A stretch of 64,000 bases of DNA, taken from the NCBI GenBank assembly GCA_934141475.1, contig CAKPCG010000004.1:1-64000 (forward strand), in the 5' to 3' direction. The notes beneath the pieces were generated by a model, which did not search any database, had not been told where the DNA came from, and saw only the letters and a program-made list of their open reading frames with translations. The position numbers and the translations under genes are program-made. Within the stretch, counting starts at the first letter, position 1; the number at the start of each line of letters is the position of its first letter. The DNA is from an uncultured Clostridia bacterium. Its GTDB lineage: Bacteria; Bacillota; Clostridia; TANB77; CAG-508. This document shows, in pieces, positions 26,865 to 34,938 of this stretch.

Positions 26865-27800
26865 CTATTCTATATTGATTTTCTTGTCTATTATATATTG
26901 AGGTCTTCCCTTGCTTTCGTCATAAATTCTTCCTATGTATTCTGACATTACCCATATAGAAAGTAGCTGAACTCCACTAAATAATGTTATTGTTACCATA
27001 ATTGATGTCCAACCTGCTGTCAAATTGTTTAATCCAAATATATATGAAATTATCGAATAAATCAGTACTATAATTGCTATTAGTATTGATAAAAATCCTA
27101 GTGCTCCTACTAATTTTAATGGCTTCGTAGAAAATCCTATTATTCCGTCTGATGCAAGTTTTAGCATCTTTTTTAATGGATATTTGGTTTTTCCTGCATA
27201 TCTTTCTTTTCTTTCATATTCTAGTGGTATTTGTTTAAATCCCATCCAACTCCATAAGCCTCTTAAAAATTTATTATGTTCAGGCATAAGATTCATTATA
27301 TCTACAACTTTTTTATCTACTAGTCTAAAATCCCCTGTATCTCTTGGTATTTCTACATCAGAAAGAGTATTTAATGTTTTATAGAACATTTTTGCAGTAA
27401 AAAGTTTAAAAATAGATTCTCCTTTTCTTTTTTTGCGTTTTCCATATACAATCTCATTTCCTTGTTCCCAAAGCTTAATCATTTCAGGTATCAGCTCTGG
27501 GGGATCTTGCAAATCTGCATCTATTATAACAGCACAGTCTCCTGTTACATATTTTAAACCAGCTGTAACTGCACATTGATGTCCAAAATTTCTTGCAAAT
27601 GAAACTATTTTTAATTTTTCGTCTTTTTCTGCTATTTTTTCTAATATCTCTAGTGTTTTGTCTTTGCTTCCATCGTTTACACATATTATTTCATAATCAA
27701 ATCCTTCTATTTCTTGTAATACACTTTTCATTTTTGTATAACATTCATTGGCTACTTCTTCTTCATAATACATTGGTATAACTACAGATATTTTTTTCAT
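26865..27800 (-). CDS. Polyprenol-phosphate glycosyltransferase (DPM1/GtrB-like), paralogue
   Basis: 311 residues: SVVIPMYYEEEVANECYTKM, VNDGSKDKTLEILE, SFARNFGHQCAVTAGLKY, DADLQDPPELIPEM, and two C-terminal helices ending in VQLLSIWVMSEYIGRIYDESKGRPQY. First gene of a two-gene unit with 25871-26842; similarity across the whole length indicates a tandem duplication followed by specialisation, perhaps for different sugars. Confidence 0.9.
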   Translation of the reverse strand: MKKISVVIPMYYEEEVANECYTKMKSVLQEIEGFDYEIICVNDGSKDKTLEILEKIAEKDEKLKIVSFARNFGHQCAVTAGLKYVTGDCAVIIDADLQDPPELIPEMIKLWEQGNEIVYGKRKKRKGESIFKLFTAKMFYKTLNTLSDVEIPRDTGDFRLVDKKVVDIMNLMPEHNKFLRGLWSWMGFKQIPLEYERKERYAGKTKYPLKKMLKLASDGIIGFSTKPLKLVGALGFLSILIAIIVLIYSIISYIFGLNNLTAGWTSIMVTITLFSGVQLLSIWVMSEYIGRIYDESKGRPQYIIDKKINIE

Positions 27801-27876
27801 TTCTATTTTCCTTTCAGATTTTAAAAAGTTTCTAATTTATTATATCATAAAAGTTTTTGTTGTCAACTTAAAGGGT

Positions 27877-27917
27877 AAAAAAATGAAGAAAAGCTTTTTT
27901 TTAAGCCTTCTTCATTA
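27877..27917 (-). terminator. Intrinsic terminator after the tyrosine phosphatase gene
   Basis: On the minus strand AATGAAGAAGGCTT pairs imperfectly with AAGCTTTTCTTCATT, followed by a U run. It ends the operon from the sortase substrate to the phosphatase. Confidence 0.75.
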
Positions 27918-27928
27918 TTTTTAAATAT

Positions 27929-28711
27929 TTATTTTTTGAAGTTTATTTTCATTTTTTCTTTTAATGATAATTTAATTTCTCTTGGTTCATCTATATCTAT
28001 AGATTTATTTTCTAATACATATGCAGGGTTTATTGTAGTTAATTCTTCTAGTTTTTCCCTTCCAACAATATTTTCTATTTCTTTTAGTGCTATTTGTACT
28101 TTAGGATAAATTGAATTTTTTTTATGTACATCACTTCCTAAAAAATGAACCATATTATTTTCTAATAATTTTTTTACAATTATTTGTGCTTTATCTCCAT
28201 ATAGACCAATTATGCTTCCATAATTAGACTGCATAAGTACACCTTTTTGAATTAAATCATATATTAAATTCGGATTTTTTTGTACAAATGAATATCTCTC
28301 AGGATGTGCCAAAATTGGAACTAGTTTATATTCTAACATATCATATATTATATCATACATATTTAATGGTTCGCTATTTAATGGAAACTCAAAAAGCACA
28401 TAGTTTGTGTTATTTATGCTTGTCGCCTTTCTTTCCTCTAATAATTTTATTATATTTTCTGTTATATATATTTCGTTTCCTAAGTATAATTTTAGGTCAA
28501 TATTTTTTGTACCTAATTTATCTGATAATGCATCTATCCATACTTTTCTTTCTGCCACATTTACTTCATAATATTCTTCCATATAATGTGATGTTGAAAT
28601 AATTGCATCAAAACCAGCATTTTTTGCTTCTTTTAATAATTCAAAAGTTTCTTCAACGCTTTTTGAGCCATCATCAACATTTGGAAGTATATGAGAATGA
28701 AAATCTATCAT
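27929..28711 (-). CDS. Protein-tyrosine phosphatase of the CpsB/YwqE (PHP) family
   Basis: 260 residues. N-terminal metal-binding motif MIDFHSHILPNVDDGSKS, ISTSHYMEE, LGNEIYI, LAHPERYSFVQ and FLGSDVHKK are the conserved histidine/aspartate clusters of Mn-dependent PHP phosphatases. It would dephosphorylate the BY-kinase encoded just upstream (18-base gap), tuning capsule or exopolysaccharide export. Confidence 0.92.
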   Translation of the reverse strand: MIDFHSHILPNVDDGSKSVEETFELLKEAKNAGFDAIISTSHYMEEYYEVNVAERKVWIDALSDKLGTKNIDLKLYLGNEIYITENIIKLLEERKATSINNTNYVLFEFPLNSEPLNMYDIIYDMLEYKLVPILAHPERYSFVQKNPNLIYDLIQKGVLMQSNYGSIIGLYGDKAQIIVKKLLENNMVHFLGSDVHKKNSIYPKVQIALKEIENIVGREKLEELTTINPAYVLENKSIDIDEPREIKLSLKEKMKINFKK

Positions 28712-28729
28712 TTGTTTGCTCCTTTTTTT

Positions 28730-29722
28730 CTACATTTTTTTCTTTTCGTTATCTAAGTATTCATTAATTTGTTTTAATATATCATTTGTTTTATCAACTG
28801 TTACTTCTTGATTTTCATTAGTATTATTAATAGTATTTTCCGTATTTTTAGGTTCAAATAAAGGTTCATCGTCTTCACGTAAAAAATCCTTATTTTCTTC
28901 TTCTGGTAAATCTAAATCATTTACTTGGAATTTATTTTCTGGATGTTTACCAAATGTAAATCCATTTTTTTCATGTACTTTTTTTGTAGTTGAATTTTTC
29001 TTGTTTTTTCCAGATAAAATCTTATCTTCACCGTAATAGTAATATTTTTCACCATATCTTTTTGCTGATACTGGAACTTTGTTTATTACAACACCTGCGA
29101 TTTTTCCTCCAACATTTTGGATATTTTTAACCACTCTTTCTAATGCGTCTTTTTTAGTTATTTTATGTGCTGTTACAATTATTGTAGAATCTGCAATTCT
29201 TGATAAAATTACAGAGTCTGTAACAAGTTCGCTTGGAGTACCATCTATAATTATTAAATCACATGAATTTTTTAACGAATTCAAAAGTCCAATCATTTGA
29301 GCAGATACAAGCAATTCTGATGGATTTGGTGGAACATTTCCTGCCGTAATTGCATATAAATTTTCAACTTCCGTTTGTTGTATGTAATTTCCAACATCTT
29401 CTGATAATCTACCTGCTTCGTCAATCTCTACTTGTGATAAAAAGTTTGAAAGACCAGGTTTTGGAGATAAACCAAATATTGCATATTGTCTTCCTTTTCT
29501 CATATCTGCATCTATTAAAACTACTTTTTTTCCTGCTTGTGCAAATGTAACTGCTAAATTAGATGCAATCCAGCTTTTTCCTTCTCCTGGAAATGTTGAT
29601 GTTACCAATAAAACCTTCATTTTTTTGCTTACGTTCATAAATTGTATATTAGTTCTTAATGTTCTAAATACTTCTGAAATCGGAGATTTAGGATTTTTGT
29701 GTGCTATAACTTCTTTTTTCAT
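28730..29722 (-). CDS. Bacterial tyrosine kinase (CpsD/YwqD type)
   Basis: 330 residues. Walker A in TFPGEGKSW (residues about 45-52), Walker A' VVLIDADMRKG, Walker B LIIIDGTP. A tyrosine cluster KYYYYGED lies near 226-230, the autophosphorylation target. Unusually, about 95 further residues follow: basic, then acidic and Asn-rich, ending EYLDNEKKKM. Overlaps the Wzz-like activator by 4 bases. The kinase cycle controls glycan polymer length in Firmicutes. Confidence 0.9.
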   Translation of the reverse strand: MKKEVIAHKNPKSPISEVFRTLRTNIQFMNVSKKMKVLLVTSTFPGEGKSWIASNLAVTFAQAGKKVVLIDADMRKGRQYAIFGLSPKPGLSNFLSQVEIDEAGRLSEDVGNYIQQTEVENLYAITAGNVPPNPSELLVSAQMIGLLNSLKNSCDLIIIDGTPSELVTDSVILSRIADSTIIVTAHKITKKDALERVVKNIQNVGGKIAGVVINKVPVSAKRYGEKYYYYGEDKILSGKNKKNSTTKKVHEKNGFTFGKHPENKFQVNDLDLPEEENKDFLREDDEPLFEPKNTENTINNTNENQEVTVDKTNDILKQINEYLDNEKKKM

Positions 29723-30429
29723 TTTCTTTTTCCTCCTTTTTCGACTGAAAAATTATCTATAAGAGGAATAGTTACAAGTACAGGTAAACCTACTCCTTTT
29801 TCTATATCTTCTGGTGTCTTTATTGTTGTATCTAACATATTTGCAATTAAAACATACATTATAGATATTGCTAAACCTAAAGCTGTAAATATAGCTATAT
29901 CTTTACTATGATGAATATTTGATGGTGAATTTGCAACTTCTGCTTCATCTACTATATATATGTTATTTATATTGTATATATCAGAAATCATGTTTGAAAA
30001 TAGTTTTGCTATTTCATTTGCAATCTTAGCTGCATATGTTGGGTTTTCATTTGTTACCGTTATTTGTATTACTTCTGTTTCTTCAACACATTTTACGGCT
30101 ACATTTTTCTTTAATTGTGCTTCTGATATATCTATATTTAAATTTGATATAACTTGTCTTAATATTTTATTACTTTTTATAAGTTCACTATATGTTGACA
30201 CTAATTTTGAGTTTAATGTTACATCTGTTGTTGTAATCGAATTTGTTTCTGAACCTGCTGTACTTTCGGAACCAGTAAGTACAAGTCTTGTTGACGAACT
30301 GTATTTAGGTGTTACAAATCCATATGTATATATGGTTCCCACTCCTGCTGTTATTAACGTAATTAATATAATTTGGAAAATTTTACTCCAAAACAAACTT
30401 AATAATTCTTTTAAATCTAATTCCTCCAT
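29719..30429 (-). CDS. Wzz-type chain-length determinant / tyrosine kinase activator
   Basis: 236 residues. Two membrane helices (about 18-38 and 175-195) flank an extracellular helical domain; N-terminal MEELDLKELLSLFWSKIFQIILITLI is the Wzz start, and the C-terminal cytoplasmic segment IEKGVGLPVLVTIPLID is the kinase-activating tail seen in CapA/YwqC proteins. Coupled to the kinase by a 4-base overlap. Confidence 0.9.
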   Translation of the reverse strand: MEELDLKELLSLFWSKIFQIILITLITAGVGTIYTYGFVTPKYSSSTRLVLTGSESTAGSETNSITTTDVTLNSKLVSTYSELIKSNKILRQVISNLNIDISEAQLKKNVAVKCVEETEVIQITVTNENPTYAAKIANEIAKLFSNMISDIYNINNIYIVDEAEVANSPSNIHHSKDIAIFTALGLAISIMYVLIANMLDTTIKTPEDIEKGVGLPVLVTIPLIDNFSVEKGGKRK

Positions 30430-30444
30430 TAAATTCTCCCCTAA

Positions 30445-31299
30445 CTAAATTTCTGGTGTATATTGTTCTTTTTCTCTTTTTGCTTTTCTTACACTCTTTA
30501 TTATACCATATAGTATGGTCAAAATAATTCCTAAAGCTAGCAATATACTTCCTGTTTTTAATATATTTTCTAATATTTCATTTGATATACTTTTTAATAC
30601 ATCTGATATCCCCGTATTAAGCAGCATTATTGTATCTATTTTAATATTGGAATTTATGTAATTATTTGCTAATAGCAAAATTAAACCATCAATCACAAAT
30701 GATATTCCAAAACTTGCTGTAATTTTATAAATTCTTTTTATTGTAAGTAAAACAAGTAAAATTACTGAAACTCCAATAACTACTAATACTATCTTTTTAC
30801 ATATTCCAACATATTTATTAAAAATATTTATTCCATTATTTAATTTTTCTTCATAACTGGTATGTGATATTGTTGTTTCGTATTCTTTACAAATCGTTTC
30901 TATAAATGTGTCTATCGCTTTTTTTTGTGTTTCTGTAATATTGTGATTTAATGATTCATTTATATTATTATTTAATTTGTTTTTTATTTCTTCTGTATCT
31001 ATCTTTTCATCCATACCACTATAAATATTATCTATTATTTTTTTGGTATCTGTTTTTATCTTTTCTTTTGTTATTATCCCCTCTATAACCGACTCATCCA
31101 GTCCGGATTGATATATATAATTTTCAAAATTCGAATTTACATCTTCATATATTTTATCATAATAATTTTGTTCTTGTAATTTTGATAAAATATAACTTTT
31201 ATCTAATAATGTAGAAGAAAGTATGTTTAAAATAATTAGTGCAAGTATAGCTAATGCCAATACTGTAGCTATAATATATTGTATTATTTTTTTTGCCAC
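30445..31299 (-). CDS. Membrane protein of unknown function, sortase/capsule operon
   Basis: 284 residues. One N-terminal helix (about 7-28), an extracellular helical domain of 130 residues (QEQNYYDKIYEDVNSNFENYI...), then three or four helices and a basic end. Located between sortase and Wzz genes with gaps of 12 and 15 bases, so it is co-transcribed. I do not recognise a characterised family; the large extracytoplasmic domain suggests a role at the cell surface. Confidence 0.7.
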   Translation of the reverse strand: MAKKIIQYIIATVLALAILALIILNILSSTLLDKSYILSKLQEQNYYDKIYEDVNSNFENYIYQSGLDESVIEGIITKEKIKTDTKKIIDNIYSGMDEKIDTEEIKNKLNNNINESLNHNITETQKKAIDTFIETICKEYETTISHTSYEEKLNNGINIFNKYVGICKKIVLVVIGVSVILLVLLTIKRIYKITASFGISFVIDGLILLLANNYINSNIKIDTIMLLNTGISDVLKSISNEILENILKTGSILLALGIILTILYGIIKSVRKAKREKEQYTPEI

Positions 31300-31311
31300 T
31301 TTTCTTTCCTC

Positions 31312-31932
31312 CTAACTTTCTAATTCTGCATATACAACATATCTTTGATATGCATATCCAACATTATTAAATGGATAACATGTATATACCATTAATATTT
31401 CTTTATCTTTTTGAATAGGAAGTTTATCTACATCACTTTCATTTATTAATTGCATGTCATATATTTTATATTTAAAGTCCCCATATGATGTTGTTACTTC
31501 TATTTCATTTCCCTTTTGTAATTCCGAAAATCTTCTAAACATTTTTTTTGAGTTATGTCCCATATATATTATAGAGCCACCTTCTCCTGGAAAATAGCTT
31601 CCACTTGAATGCCCTACTCCTTTTTTTAAAATGTCTAAACTATCTCCATAGTATACTGGAAGATCTACATCTATTTTAGGTATTTTTATTGTTGCATATT
31701 TTGTTCCATATTCTGGGTAATTTTTTATTTTATTATTTTCATCTATTACTGTTTGAGCAACTTCTTTTCCGTCACTTACTCCTATTGAAACTTTGCTTAT
31801 TAGTGACATTGTATCTTCTATTTTAGCCCCAAATATACCAAATCCAAGTCCTAATAAAATAGCAGTAATAAATAAAGCAACTATTAATTGTATAATAGTT
31901 GCTTTTATTGCATTTCTTACTAAATTATGCAT
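31312..31932 (-). CDS. Class D-type sortase
   Basis: 206 residues. N-terminal membrane anchor (residues 10-35). Sortase fold with catalytic His in YMGHNS near 125, Cys in YTCYPF near 183 and Arg in QRYVVYA near 197. IKIPKIDVDLPVYYG and GHSSGSYFPGEGGS are typical of class D/E enzymes. It would anchor surface proteins to peptidoglycan. It overlaps its likely substrate gene (LAYTG) by 8 bases and lies near an LPKTG protein. Confidence 0.9.
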   Translation of the reverse strand: MHNLVRNAIKATIIQLIVALFITAILLGLGFGIFGAKIEDTMSLISKVSIGVSDGKEVAQTVIDENNKIKNYPEYGTKYATIKIPKIDVDLPVYYGDSLDILKKGVGHSSGSYFPGEGGSIIYMGHNSKKMFRRFSELQKGNEIEVTTSYGDFKYKIYDMQLINESDVDKLPIQKDKEILMVYTCYPFNNVGYAYQRYVVYAELES

Positions 31933-32443
31933 TAGCTAATTTCTTTCTAGCAACTGCAACAGAAGCTAGGGCTATTACTGCTATTGAAGAAACAACTAAA
32001 ACTACGTTATTATTTCCTGTATAAGCAAGTTTTCCACTGTTATTGCTAACAGATTCGATTAGTTTTCCATTTTTGTATATTTCAACTGATCCTTTTTTGA
32101 AAGCTAATGTAACATCAACAATACTTGCAGCTTCGTTAGCTATTGATTTAATTTGAGCTTTTTGTGCTTTTGTTAATTTTGTGTAATCTGTAACTCCAGC
32201 ATTTTCCATAACTTTTACAGCTTCATTTGCTTTTGCAACTATAGCATTAGCTTCTGATTCTGTAACAGGATAATCAGCTAAATATCTTTCAATTTTCACT
32301 CTATCAGCTTTTGTCATTCCATATTTTGAACCAATATTGTATAGAGTTTCTGCTAAATTATCGTTAGTTGTGGCATTAACTCCTGTTACAGTCATTAATA
32401 CTAACATTACTGCTAAAATTGAAATAGTTAATAGTTTTTTCAT
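31925..32443 (-). CDS. Sortase substrate with LAYTG anchor
   Basis: 172 residues: signal peptide (MKKLLTISILAVMLVLMTVTGVNA), a helical domain of about 110 residues, then LAYTGN near 138 followed by a hydrophobic helix and a basic tail (ARKKLANA). LAYTG deviates from LPXTG; class D/E sortases often accept LAXTG. Translationally coupled to the sortase gene. First gene of the operon downstream of the promoter at 32473-32501. Confidence 0.85.
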   Translation of the reverse strand: MKKLLTISILAVMLVLMTVTGVNATTNDNLAETLYNIGSKYGMTKADRVKIERYLADYPVTESEANAIVAKANEAVKVMENAGVTDYTKLTKAQKAQIKSIANEAASIVDVTLAFKKGSVEIYKNGKLIESVSNNSGKLAYTGNNNVVLVVSSIAVIALASVAVARKKLANA

Positions 32444-32472
32444 ATTAAATCCTCCTTTTTTAATCTTTGTCT

Positions 32473-32501
32473 ATTATACCATCTTTATATAGATTAGGCA
32501 A
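32473..32501 (-). promoter_or_regulatory. Sigma-A promoter of the sortase-capsule operon
   Basis: Minus strand: TTGCCT (32501-32496), 17-base spacer, TATAAT (32478-32473); the start codon of the LAYTG protein is 30 bases downstream, after a GGAGGA site. Confidence 0.75.
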
Positions 32502-32519
32502 TAGTTTTTTGTTTATTTT

Positions 32520-33323
32520 TTATTTAATTTGTATTGTTTTATATTTTATTAAACAGCCAACTCCTGTTATTAAAACAACTATAGCTATTACCGCAATTGT
32601 TGTAATTCCAGTTTTTGGCAATTTTGTTGTTGCTGTTGTTGAATTATTTTGTGATTGATTTGCTGCTTTACTATTATTTTTTATTTCATTTTGTGATACA
32701 TTATTTTTAATACTCACATTTTCACCTGTTTTTGTATCATCTTTTTTTGTGTCTTCTTTTGATGAAGTATCTTCTTTTTTATCTTCTTGTTTGTTATCAT
32801 TTTTATTTTCTTCGTCTTTAGAATTATTATTGTCTGAGCTTTCCTTTTTTTCATTTATTTTTAATGATACTTCTTTTGAATAAGTATATTCATCTACCCC
32901 ATTTACGGATAAAACAACATTTTTTAATTTTATAGATGTTGTGGTTGGCTTTGCATCATCTTTTAGTGTTAATGTTATTTTAGCAATTTCTTTGTATTCT
33001 TCTCCTTTTGTTTGTGTTTCTCCAATTAATCTTTTTGTAGAATCACTATATTGAGCAGTCCATCCATTTAATCCTTCTATTGAAACTGATTCAAACACAT
33101 CACTGTCATAATCTAAAACTGCTTCATATCCCATCATTGCATTTTCAGCGATTCCCTCAAATTTTCCTAGAGATATTTTATATGTTACTGTTTTTGTTCC
33201 TTGTTCAATTTCAGATTCGTCTCCAATAAAATTGAATTCTATGCTTCCATTTGCTGCATTTGATAAACTACAAATACTTAATACTATGCATAAAATTATA
33301 ATGCTTGATATTATTTTTTTCAT
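32520..33323 (-). CDS. LPKTG-anchored cohesin-domain protein
   Basis: 267 residues from the ATG at 33323 (GGAGG ten bases upstream). Signal peptide ends near SLSNAANG. Residues about 25-165 look like a cohesin fold: an early IEFNFIGDESEIEQG, a GYEAVLDYDSDVFESV strand pair and a late EIAKITLTLKDDAK. A Lys/Glu/Asp/Asn linker follows, then LPKTG near 234, a hydrophobic helix and a basic tail. Likely displayed on peptidoglycan by a sortase, where it could hold dockerin proteins such as the one at 34926-38474. The cohesin call rests on pattern only. Confidence 0.7.
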   Translation of the reverse strand: MKKIISSIIILCIVLSICSLSNAANGSIEFNFIGDESEIEQGTKTVTYKISLGKFEGIAENAMMGYEAVLDYDSDVFESVSIEGLNGWTAQYSDSTKRLIGETQTKGEEYKEIAKITLTLKDDAKPTTTSIKLKNVVLSVNGVDEYTYSKEVSLKINEKKESSDNNNSKDEENKNDNKQEDKKEDTSSKEDTKKDDTKTGENVSIKNNVSQNEIKNNSKAANQSQNNSTTATTKLPKTGITTIAVIAIVVLITGVGCLIKYKTIQIK

Positions 33324-33412
33324 TCTTTCGTTACCTCCATTTTTATACAAAGTTCATTATTATTTTATCATTTTTTACGTATATTAACAATATTATTTAC
33401 TTTTCTTTTTTG

Positions 33413-34843
33413 TTACATTTTTGTTACAATTTTATTACATATTTTTAATACAAATTTGTCTTTTAAAATCATTAAACCAGAAAAATAAATTAAACAAGAT
33501 ATAATAAATTGTATAACTATTGATATTATACTATTTTTTATCAAACTTCCAATAATTAAACTTACTATAAATATTATTATAGACATTATAAAATATTTAT
33601 AAGTCATTTTGAAAATTTCTTTTATTTTTATGTCTTCTTTAACAAGAATTAGTTGCGTACTAGTCACCATAAATTCTGCAATTACTGTAGCTACTGAAGC
33701 TCCCTCTGAGCTATACTTTTTTATAACTATAGCATTTAGTATAAAATTTACCACTGCCCCAATAATTATTGAACTTGTATATTTTTTATCTTTTTTAGTT
33801 GGTATTAAATATGCAGAACCTATAATATTACTAATTCCAACAATTACAATTGTTGGGCTCATAATATTTATTAATAAACTAACTTTATCATATCCTTCTC
33901 CATAAAATATAGGTACAAATTTTTCAGATATACTTATAAGTCCAAACATTACTGGAAATGCAAGCATCATAATTACAGAAAATGAACTATTCATATATTC
34001 TTTTAATTTTTGCTTTTCTCCATTAGCATATGAATTAGCAGCTCTTGGAACTATTACCCCAATAAATGATGTTACTATAGTTAATAACATTTGTATTATT
34101 TTTTCTGCCTGTTCATAATAACCTACTTCAGACTTTTCACTTATTATCATTCCAATCATTGTTTTATCAAGTACTGTATATACTTGAAGAGCAATCTGTG
34201 GAATAAATAAAGAAATATTTGGAATTATATGTCTAAATATTTTTAAATCTTTTATATCTATTTTTTTTGTATATTTTGGCATATATAGCCAAAATGAAAT
34301 ATTTCCTAGTAATGTAGTTAAAACAAATATTATATAATATATATACAAATCATTTTGTTTTTTTACAAATAAAAATATACAAATCATTCCTATTACTTTT
34401 ACAAAAGTATTTCTTATAACAATCTTTTTAAATTCTTCTATTCCTTGAAAAAACCATCCTATATCGAGTCCTGCAGCAAATATATCCCAAAAAATAATTT
34501 TATAATAAATACTATATTCACCATTTATGCAAAAACAAAAATAAAATACAATTAGTGATATTGCTAATGTTATAAATCTTAATATTACAATTTCATAAAA
34601 TATTTTACTTCTTTCATATTTATTTTCTTGAACATATGCAATTTCTCTTTGCCCATACATATAAATTCCAAGCGAACCAAATAATATAAAGTAACTTGCA
34701 ATTGATAAAGTATAGCTATATATTCCAATATTTTCTGCTCCTAGCACCCTTGCTAAATAAGGTGTTGTTAATATTGGTACTATAATTTTTAAAACTTCGT
34801 ATGTCATGTTATACATATAATTTTTTGCTATATTTTTTCTCAT
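33413..34843 (-). CDS. Polysaccharide flippase (Wzx-like, MVF/MOP superfamily)
   Basis: 476 residues with about 12-14 hydrophobic helices. N-terminal KNYMYNMTYEVLKIIVPILTTPYLARVLGAENIGIYSYT is the hallmark of RfbX/Wzx-type polysaccharide_synt proteins. It would move lipid-linked repeat units across the membrane. It is the second flippase gene in the window (also 38557-39963). The leader 5 to 43 bases upstream is shared with the glycosyltransferase operon at 14823-16782. Confidence 0.92.
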   Translation of the reverse strand: MRKNIAKNYMYNMTYEVLKIIVPILTTPYLARVLGAENIGIYSYTLSIASYFILFGSLGIYMYGQREIAYVQENKYERSKIFYEIVILRFITLAISLIVFYFCFCINGEYSIYYKIIFWDIFAAGLDIGWFFQGIEEFKKIVIRNTFVKVIGMICIFLFVKKQNDLYIYYIIFVLTTLLGNISFWLYMPKYTKKIDIKDLKIFRHIIPNISLFIPQIALQVYTVLDKTMIGMIISEKSEVGYYEQAEKIIQMLLTIVTSFIGVIVPRAANSYANGEKQKLKEYMNSSFSVIMMLAFPVMFGLISISEKFVPIFYGEGYDKVSLLINIMSPTIVIVGISNIIGSAYLIPTKKDKKYTSSIIIGAVVNFILNAIVIKKYSSEGASVATVIAEFMVTSTQLILVKEDIKIKEIFKMTYKYFIMSIIIFIVSLIIGSLIKNSIISIVIQFIISCLIYFSGLMILKDKFVLKICNKIVTKM

Positions 34844-34848
34844 ATTTT

Positions 34849-34886
34849 CTCATATAATCAATTATATAGAAATATTAATCTATTTA
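34849..34886 (-). promoter_or_regulatory. Leader element before the flippase, copy 2
   Basis: Matches the leader at 16787-16832: TATAATCAATTATAT core, then GAA-TATTA-TCTAT, with about five differences over 35 bases. In this copy only the inner palindrome ATATAAT-CA-ATTATAT is kept; the outer arm is diverged. Confidence 0.5.
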
Positions 34887-34913
34887 ACTAATTAAATTCC
34901 TCCTCCTTTACAA

Positions 34914-34938
34914 AAGATGCAACAATTATGTTGCATCT
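34914..34938 (-). terminator. Weak intrinsic terminator overlapping the stop of the dockerin gene
   Basis: AGATGCAAC and GTTGCATCT form a 9-bp stem with the TAA stop in the loop; only a short U run follows on the minus transcript, so readthrough into the flippase gene is possible. Confidence 0.6.
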
